Origin: JBCDGZ01 sp038750655
Lineage (GTDB): Bacteria > Bacteroidota > Bacteroidia > Chitinophagales > Saprospiraceae
Assembly: GCA_038750655.1 (NCBI GenBank)
Contig: JBCDGZ010000255.1
Coordinates: 1 to 5,293 of the forward strand
Direction: 5' to 3'
DNA: 5,293 bases
This document shows, piece by piece, positions 1 through 4,216 of the stretch. Each line of letters starts with the position of its first letter. Position 1 is the stretch's first letter. The notes beneath the pieces were generated by a model that had not been told where the DNA came from, did not search any database, and worked only from the letters and a program-made list of their open reading frames with translations. The position numbers were made by a program, and so were the translations under genes.

Positions 1-172
1 GCGCCGTAGGCGACCCCCCGTCCCGTCCCCCCGTCCCCCGTCTACCAAAGCGCCCAACGCGCTCCCCCCGTCCCGTCCCCCCGTCCCCCGTCTACCAAAG
101 CGCCAAAGGCGCTCCCCCGTCCCATCCGTCTCCCCGTCCACCGTCCACCGTCCACCCCAGCGCCAAAGGCGC
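1..172. repeat. C-rich tandem repeat with GCGCC hairpin modules
   Basis: Four 13-nt modules (1-13, 50-62, 100-112, 160-172) read GCGCC-3 nt-GGCGC or a close variant; the last two are identical perfect hairpins with an AAA loop. Between them lie C-tracts broken by GT. Bases 14-54 and 64-104 are an exact 41-base match at an offset of 50. The third interval is longer and diverged, and contains the heptamer CCGTCCA three times in a row (134-154). The minus strand of each exact copy carries four G-runs of 3 or more separated by AC, the textbook pattern for a G-quadruplex. No open frame or mobile-element gene accompanies it. The array may extend past the left window edge, since the first base is already inside a module. 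Function unknown; it looks like a dispersed intergenic repeat, which is inference. Confidence 0.85.
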
Positions 173-307
173 AAAAAATCTGTTACTTTTCCCCACCCCT
201 CCGTTATTATAATACCTGCCATTAGAAAACAAAAAGAAAAGTTATCGAGAAGAAGCTCTATCCGCCAACTAGAACAACACACTAAATTTTACAAATACCT
301 TATTCCA

Positions 308-348
308 TCCTATCCACAGTCGATATCTGCTCGGCTGTAGAGATAGGG
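308..348 (+). promoter_or_regulatory. Long hairpin in the gldM leader
   Basis: Bases 308-314 pair with 342-348 (seven pairs, one G-U). Bases 316-323 pair with 331-338 (eight pairs, one G-U). C315 can pair with G340, leaving A339 and A341 as bulges, and the loop is the seven bases 324-330. The structure is almost continuous over about 16 pairs and is far better than the surrounding sequence offers. It lies about 130 bases before the gldM start and is not followed by a T-run, so it is not an intrinsic terminator. It may be part of a leader RNA controlling gldM or stabilising its transcript. The pairing is seen directly; the role is inference. Confidence 0.4.
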
Positions 349-398
349 AGAATGTTACTGCTCGACGGGCGGCTTGCCGGCCTGTCTGGATACCATCT

Positions 399-422
399 TT
401 GACTGAATTGTCTTGCAGTCGA
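399..422 (+). promoter_or_regulatory. Short hairpin in the gldM leader
   Basis: Bases 399-405 pair with 416-422 (seven pairs, one G-U) around a ten-base loop, ending 54 bases before the gldM ATG. A competing long-range pairing of 361-366 with 418-423 would exclude it, so two alternative folds of this leader are possible. There is no T-run after it. This stem length can arise by chance; confidence is low without covariation in relatives. Confidence 0.2.
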
Positions 423-476
423 GGGCCGTTCCCTTGCCTGTTGCTAAGCTTTTGTTCACGCTTAAATCCTCTTTCT

Positions 477-1994
477 ATGTCTATTCCAAAGGAACCTCGC
501 CAGTTGATGATCAACCTGATGTACATTGTACTGACGGCCATGCTGGCTATGAATGTATCTGCCGAAATCCTCAATGCCTTTACGGTTATGGATAAGAGCA
601 TCACCGAGAGCAGCGGCCTGGTGTCGCTATCTAACAACAAAATGGTGGAGGCCATCACTAAGGAGGCGGAGGCCTATCCGCAGTTTGCGCCCTTCCGCGA
701 TAAAGCTATGGAAGCCCGTAAGATCAGCCAACAATTTAATCGCTATGTGGATCAGCTGAAGGAGGGCTTGATTGAGGCCGGTGGAGGCTATGATGAGAAA
801 GGGCAATTGGTAGGATTGAAAAATAAGGACATTACCACTCGACTGCTGGTCAATGAGGGGCAGGGTAAGGAGCTGAAGCAGACAGTGGAGAAGGCACGAG
901 TTGAACTACTGGCCCTGATTGAGGCGGACAGCTCCCGGGAGGTCTTGGAGGGGCGGATTCCTTTGAAGATCGACCCGGTGCCGGTGGATTCAGATAAGAA
1001 GAGCTGGTCGGCCTTTACGTTTCAGCAAATGCCGCTGGCGGCAGCCCTGCCGCTGCTCTCTAAATTTCAAAACGATATGCAGGTGGCGGAGACGGCTGTA
1101 CTGAATTATTTCTACAATGCGGTGCACGGTACCAATATGGTGATGGATGCTTACGAGGCGGTGATTTCTGCCGATAAGAGCTATGTGATTATGGGGGAGG
1201 AATTGAATGCGGAGGTTTTTCTGGGAGCCTACAGCAGTACCGCTAATAATTTGAGCATTACGGTCAATGGTCGCTCCTATCCGGTGCGCAATGGCAAGGC
1301 CAGCTTCAAGGCTTTGGCTAGTCACATTGGGACGAATGATTTGGATGTACGGATCGGCTTGACAAATCCGATGAGTGGAGAGACGGAATATTTCAACAAA
1401 AAATTTAGCTATGAGGTAGGAGAACGCTCGGTGACGGTCTCGGCGGATAAGATGAATGTATTTTATATCGGCGTAGACAACCCCATTTCCATTTCGGCAG
1501 CAGGTGTCGCCAGTGAGCAGGTACTTGTTACGGCGGATGGCGCGCAGCTGCGGCAGGTGTCGAATGGCAAGTATGTGGCAAAGCCAGCGCGGGCGGGCCG
1601 GGCGACCATTACCGTTTCTGGCGGTGGCCTGCCCCCTACCACTTTTGAATACCGCATCAAGCGCATCCCCAATCCAGTGATTTATCTGGGTGATAAGCGA
1701 GGGGGGAAGATTTCGGTGGGAGAGATGAAGGTGCACAAGGGGCTGCGGCCAGTGCTGGAAGGCTTTGATTTTGACGCTAAGTGTAAGATTCAGGGTTTTG
1801 AGATGGTGCGGGCTCCAAAGGGCAGAGATGTGCAGGTGGCGCTGAATAGGGGCGGCAACTACGGGCCGGAGGCCCAGCGCATCATCGACAATACCAAACG
1901 CAACGACACCTATTATTTTGATAAAATAAAAGTCAAATGTCCGGGCGATGTAGCTGGCCGTACCATGAACAGCCTCATTTTCCACATCAAGTAA
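477..1994 (+). CDS. gldM: T9SS/gliding motility protein GldM (PorM)
   Basis: This encodes a 505-residue GldM, the inner-membrane protein that pairs with GldL to form the proton-driven rotary motor of T9SS and spans the periplasm as a dimer to reach the GldK/GldN ring. The N-terminus has the family signature PRQ-x-MINLMY at residues 7-16, inside a single membrane segment of about residues 10-33. Arg8 and Tyr16 align with the Arg9 and Tyr17 known to matter in Flavobacterium johnsoniae GldM. A helical region follows to about residue 220, then beta-rich periplasmic domains ending in the conserved block PVIYLGDKRGG onward (about 401-505). Two cysteines, 436 and 488, could form a disulfide in that last domain. 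I chose ATG 477 because it puts the signature at the very N-terminus; a TTG at 399 would add 26 unrelated residues. The length is normal for the family. gldN follows at 2151. gldL is not seen upstream. Confidence 0.96.
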   Translation: MSIPKEPRQLMINLMYIVLTAMLAMNVSAEILNAFTVMDKSITESSGLVSLSNNKMVEAITKEAEAYPQFAPFRDKAMEARKISQQFNRYVDQLKEGLIEAGGGYDEKGQLVGLKNKDITTRLLVNEGQGKELKQTVEKARVELLALIEADSSREVLEGRIPLKIDPVPVDSDKKSWSAFTFQQMPLAAALPLLSKFQNDMQVAETAVLNYFYNAVHGTNMVMDAYEAVISADKSYVIMGEELNAEVFLGAYSSTANNLSITVNGRSYPVRNGKASFKALASHIGTNDLDVRIGLTNPMSGETEYFNKKFSYEVGERSVTVSADKMNVFYIGVDNPISISAAGVASEQVLVTADGAQLRQVSNGKYVAKPARAGRATITVSGGGLPPTTFEYRIKRIPNPVIYLGDKRGGKISVGEMKVHKGLRPVLEGFDFDAKCKIQGFEMVRAPKGRDVQVALNRGGNYGPEAQRIIDNTKRNDTYYFDKIKVKCPGDVAGRTMNSLIFHIK

Positions 1995-1995
1995 T

Positions 1996-2113
1996 AGCGA
2001 TAGTATAGTATCAGCATCGCTTTGCACCTTTCGTTTCGACCGTTTCGAGAGAAAGGTAAAAGAGGGTCTATCGGTGAGCCAGCGGGATAGAGGCTGGCCA
2101 CCGCAGACTTTCT
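1996..2113 (+). promoter_or_regulatory. Three consecutive hairpins in the gldM-gldN spacer
   Basis: The spacer is almost filled by inverted repeats. (1) 1996-2001 pairs with 2016-2021 (six pairs), starting right after the gldM stop. (2) 2026-2032 pairs with 2051-2057 (seven pairs, ACCTTTC/GAAAGGT), with an inner TCGA/TCGA stem at 2036-2039 and 2045-2048. (3) 2061-2069, 2072-2076 and 2078-2083 pair with 2105-2113, 2099-2103 and 2093-2098: twenty pairs including two G-U, with one small internal loop, one bulged A (2077) and a nine-base loop. The third is followed by CC rather than a T-run, so it is not a classical terminator. Its TCTATC (2067-2072) can instead pair with GATAGA in the loop (2086-2091), a possible alternative fold. 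Plausible roles are mRNA processing, protection of the upstream message, or setting the GldM:GldN ratio; these are inference. Confidence 0.55.
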
Positions 2114-2150
2114 CCAACGTATTTCATTCCTTCAACCAATTCTAATTTGT

Positions 2151-2957
2151 ATGAAAATCAGCATGTTTTGCTTGGCTATAGCCAGCCTCTTCTTCTCTAC
2201 TCTGATGGCCCAACCGCTCGATGATATTACCGAGCGAAAAATTCTCAAAGAGCGCCGAATCTTGAGTTATCCTCAACAGCGGGAAGCAGATATTATGTGG
2301 GAAAAACGAGTCTGGCGAGTCCTGGATGTCCGGGAAAAGATGAACCAGCCTTTTACCTATCCCGAACACCCCTTCTTCAGTATCATTACGGAGGCGGCGG
2401 AACGGGGAGACATTACCCTCTATAGCGTCGAAGATGACAAATTCACTTATCCGCTAGAAGAGGAGGCGCTTCATACTATTCTTTTTAAATCGGATACGAT
2501 CGAAGTGGTGGACCCTGTGACACAGGAATCTCGATTGGAAATCATTCAAAATTCAATCAATTGGGAAGACATCCGGCGCTATCGCATCAAGGAAGTCTGG
2601 TTTTTTGATGAGGCCAGCTCCTCCTTGAAAGTTCGCATTTTGGGCATTGCGCCCTTGATTGAGGTATATGATGATAATGATAATTTCCGCTACGAAAAGG
2701 CCCTATTTTGGGCTTACTATCCCGAATTGAGGCATATCTTGGCCCGTTTTGAAGTGTTTAATGAGGGGAATGATGCGAATACCATCAGCTGGGAGGACCA
2801 TATGGAAATGCGGTTTTTTTCCAGTACCATCTTCAAGGCCTCCAATGTGCATGATCGTCGGCTGATTGAGACCTTAAGTGGGGTTGATTTATTGCTGGAA
2901 GCCGATAAGATCAAGCAGGAAATCTTCAATTTCGAACAAGACCTATGGTCTTATTAA
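2151..2957 (+). CDS. gldN: T9SS/gliding motility protein GldN (PorN)
   Basis: This encodes a 268-residue GldN, the periplasmic T9SS subunit that binds the lipoprotein GldK to form the ring at the outer membrane and contacts the distal end of GldM. Residues 1-20 form a Sec signal peptide with likely cleavage after LMA, before Gln21. Cys7 sits inside the hydrophobic core, not at a lipobox, so it is not a lipoprotein. Family hallmarks are ADIMWEKRVWRVLDVREKMN (46-65), YRIKEVWFFDE (144-154), VRILGIAP (161-168), the LFWAYYPE stretch (185-192) and the C-terminal EADKIKQEIFNFEQDLW (250-266). Length is somewhat short for the family, but all the recognised blocks are present and in order. ATG 2151 gives an intact signal peptide. 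It shares orientation with gldM across a 156-base structured spacer with no clear promoter, so co-transcription is likely. Confidence 0.96.
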   Translation: MKISMFCLAIASLFFSTLMAQPLDDITERKILKERRILSYPQQREADIMWEKRVWRVLDVREKMNQPFTYPEHPFFSIITEAAERGDITLYSVEDDKFTYPLEEEALHTILFKSDTIEVVDPVTQESRLEIIQNSINWEDIRRYRIKEVWFFDEASSSLKVRILGIAPLIEVYDDNDNFRYEKALFWAYYPELRHILARFEVFNEGNDANTISWEDHMEMRFFSSTIFKASNVHDRRLIETLSGVDLLLEADKIKQEIFNFEQDLWSY

Positions 2958-2968
2958 TCGAGTAGTTG

Positions 2969-3030
2969 ACCGACGGCCATCTGGTTCCAGGGGCCGTTGG
3001 TAGGAAAAATTGGAGTAGCCTTCCTTTTTT
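2969..3030 (+). terminator. Hairpin plus T-tract after gldN (possible terminator)
   Basis: Eleven bases after the gldN stop, 2969-2978 pairs with 2992-3001 (ten pairs, one G-U, GC-rich), and 2981-2983 pairs with 2988-2990 over a four-base loop. The next bases are purine-rich, not a T-run. A second weak stem, AGGAA (3002-3006) with TTCCT (3021-3025) plus GG/CC inside, runs directly into T at 3025-3030. Together these could end the gldMN transcript or protect its 3' end. The first hairpin is solid; the terminator reading of the second is weak. Confidence 0.4.
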
Positions 3031-3054
3031 ATCTTTCAAGCAGTAAAAAATATG

Positions 3055-3062
3055 TACATTTG
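3055..3062 (+). promoter_or_regulatory. Bacteroidota-type -7 element before the antiporter
   Basis: TACATTTG matches the Bacteroidota -7 consensus TAnnTTTG exactly. The -33 region is poor: no TTG lies 19-21 bases upstream, only T-rich sequence. Transcription would begin near 3069, inside the 5' arm of the terminator-like hairpin at 3066-3094, giving a leader of about 33 bases to ATG 3102. An exact 8-mer with two free positions can occur by chance, hence moderate confidence. Confidence 0.4.
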
Positions 3063-3065
3063 TCC

Positions 3066-3094
3066 AGCCGCAATTCCAAATATTGTGGCTTTTT
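3066..3094 (+). terminator. Intrinsic terminator or attenuator just before the antiporter gene
   Basis: AGCCGCAAT (3066-3074) pairs with ATTGTGGCT (3082-3090) in nine continuous pairs with one G-U, around a seven-base loop. The T-run 3090-3094 follows at once, the standard shape of a Rho-independent terminator on the plus strand. It ends only seven bases before ATG 3102. It most simply stops read-through from gldMN; alternatively it is an attenuator for the antiporter. The candidate promoter at 3055-3062 would start transcripts inside the 5' arm, removing about three of the nine pairs and so weakening the terminator for the gene's own message. Confidence 0.6.
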
Positions 3095-3101
3095 ACGTTT
3101 T

Positions 3102-4037
3102 ATGAGTGTAGAGGTTTTAATGTACTTAGGGCTATTCGTGGTGAGCCTGATTGTTCTACTCAAGGCATCAGACTGGTTTGTTGATTCTGCTGAAGACATT
3201 GGCTTATCCCTAGGTATTTCTCCCTTTATCATCGGGGTAACCATCGTTGCCTTCGGCACCTCCCTGCCCGAATTGGCTACTTCCATCGCCTCCGTCTTCG
3301 CCAACGATTCCAAAATTGTCGTCGGTAACGTCGTTGGCTCCAATATCACCAATATCGCTCTCGTGCTTGGCTTGGTCGCCATCGTTGCCAAAGAGATCAA
3401 GCTGGAATACAACATCTGGCACGTTGATATGCCCTACCTCTGGGGCTCCGCCTTCCTCCTTTGGCTCAGTATTCGCGATGCCCATTTCTCTCTTTTCGAA
3501 GCCATCCTTTTCCTCTTCGGCATCATCATCTTTCTGGCCTACTCTTTTAAAAGCAATGCACCCGATAAAGATCAAGAAAAGCATAAAGCGACGACCAAAA
3601 GCTACGTCCTGCTCGTCGTCGGCGGTGCGCTGGTATGGCTGGGCGCTACCTATACCATCGAAGCCATCAGCCAGCTATCGCTCCGAGCAGGCATCAGCTC
3701 CGAAGTCATCGCCCTGACCGCCGTTGCCCTAGGAACCTCTCTCCCAGAGATCATCGTTAGCCTAAATGCCACCAAAAAGGGCAAAACAGCCATTGCAGTC
3801 GGTAATGTACTAGGGTCTAACATTTTCAACACTTATGTAGTAATGGGTATCCCCGCTCTCTTTGGTACCCTCGAAATCCCGCCTAGTATCCTCGAAGTGG
3901 GCCTTCCCATCATGATTGTGATCTCAGTGATGTTTGGTATCGTCTCCAATAATAAAGTCATCACCCGCTGGGAAGGCTTACTGTTGATGATGTTCTACTG
4001 CTTTTTTGTAGTGGAAATGTTCCGAGGCGCCCTTTAG
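3102..4037 (+). CDS. CaCA-family sodium/calcium antiporter (YrbG/CaxA-like)
   Basis: This encodes a 311-residue polytopic inner-membrane cation antiporter of the CaCA superfamily, whose members exchange Ca2+ for Na+ (some also use K+). It has the diagnostic inverted alpha-repeats. The first is GTSLPE at 52-57 with GNVVGSNITN at 75-84; the second is GTSLPE at 211-216 with GNVLGSNIFN at 234-243. The acidic residues Glu57 and Glu216 are the expected ion ligands. About ten hydrophobic segments are separated by a charged cytoplasmic-type loop around residues 150-165, between the two halves. Length suits the YrbG family. ATG 3102 is the first ATG after the terminator. ATG 3120 is a real alternative: it has AGAGG five bases upstream and starts closer to the family's usual N-terminus. 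Substrate cannot be fixed from sequence. The C-ending codons and pyrimidine-rich coding strand differ visibly from gldM, so it is probably a separate transcription unit. Confidence 0.93.
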   Translation: MSVEVLMYLGLFVVSLIVLLKASDWFVDSAEDIGLSLGISPFIIGVTIVAFGTSLPELATSIASVFANDSKIVVGNVVGSNITNIALVLGLVAIVAKEIKLEYNIWHVDMPYLWGSAFLLWLSIRDAHFSLFEAILFLFGIIIFLAYSFKSNAPDKDQEKHKATTKSYVLLVVGGALVWLGATYTIEAISQLSLRAGISSEVIALTAVALGTSLPEIIVSLNATKKGKTAIAVGNVLGSNIFNTYVVMGIPALFGTLEIPPSILEVGLPIMIVISVMFGIVSNNKVITRWEGLLLMMFYCFFVVEMFRGAL

Positions 4038-4098
4038 CTGCATTCTTAACGATTATTTCATATCCCAAGAAGCTGAATTGCTCAGATATTTGATTATT

Positions 4099-4130
4099 TT
4101 TGTTCATACACGCAATTATCCTTACTTTTT
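4099..4130 (+). promoter_or_regulatory. Candidate Bacteroidota promoter for the T9SS cargo gene
   Basis: TTTG at 4099-4102 (-33 element) is followed after 20 bases by TACTTTTT at 4123-4130, which matches TAnnTTTG at all but the last base. Spacing and order fit the known Bacteroidota sigma-factor consensus. The start of transcription would be near 4137, leaving a 5' UTR of about 80 bases that is AT-rich and has no Shine-Dalgarno sequence. A second, poorer -7-like motif, TTACTTTG, lies at 4138-4145 without a matching -33. The remaining bases of the 4038-4216 gap show no gene and no convincing terminator for the antiporter. Confidence 0.45.
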
Positions 4131-4216
4131 AAATTAGTTACTTTGTTCGATGGAATAGAGTCTAATAGATAGTGTTTCATATTAATTAGTCATTTAAAGT
4201 GCATTAAACTCAAACT

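Larger units (their letters stand above)
173..476 (+). other. Non-coding leader region upstream of gldM
   Basis: I find no credible gene in these 304 bases; short open frames here lack recognisable protein character. The left part is AT-rich. TAAATTTT at 283-290 matches the Bacteroidota -7 consensus (TAnnTTTG) at all but the last base, but has no clear TTG element at the expected distance, so the gldM promoter is not settled. From about 305 the region becomes GC-richer and structured, with inverted repeats at 308-348 and 399-422 and a longer-range pair, CTCGAC (361-366) with GTCGAG (418-423), that would compete with the second hairpin. No Shine-Dalgarno sequence precedes the gldM ATG, which is usual in this phylum. 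The region could be a long 5' UTR or hold a small RNA. Confidence 0.5.

Noticed and set aside
1..172. CRISPR array
   Set aside because: The long identical blocks are separated by only about nine variable bases, and the repeat is low-complexity C-tract; there are no spacers of 25-40 bases and no cas genes.
160..178. GCGCC-AAA-GGCGC hairpin as an intrinsic terminator
   Set aside because: It is followed by an A-run on the plus strand; on the minus strand the T-run comes before the hairpin, not after. Neither orientation makes a terminator.
399..476. Extension of gldM to a TTG start at 399
   Set aside because: It adds 26 residues unlike GldM N-termini; ATG 477 puts the PRQxMINLMY signature where the family has it.
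269..658. Minus-strand open frame overlapping the gldM leader and 5' end
   Set aside because: No family resemblance, and it overlaps the conserved GldM N-terminus; its composition looks like random translation.
990..2117. Long open frame (375 codons) on the minus strand across gldM
   Set aside because: It lies antisense to the clearly conserved gldM, and its translation has low-complexity His/Arg/Ile-rich character with no recognisable domain. The G-rich codon use of gldM explains the lack of stops.
2143..2149. TAATTTG as a promoter for gldN
   Set aside because: It is one base short of TAnnTTTG and ends two bases before the ATG, too close for a transcript start with a usable leader.
2997..3101. 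Extension of the antiporter to a TTG start at 2997
   Set aside because: The added residues would be translated from the terminator and promoter region and do not resemble the family N-terminus.
3210..3584. Minus-strand open frame inside the antiporter
   Set aside because: Antisense to conserved alpha-repeat motifs; its Asp/Gly-rich translation is a by-product of the hydrophobic codons on the other strand.
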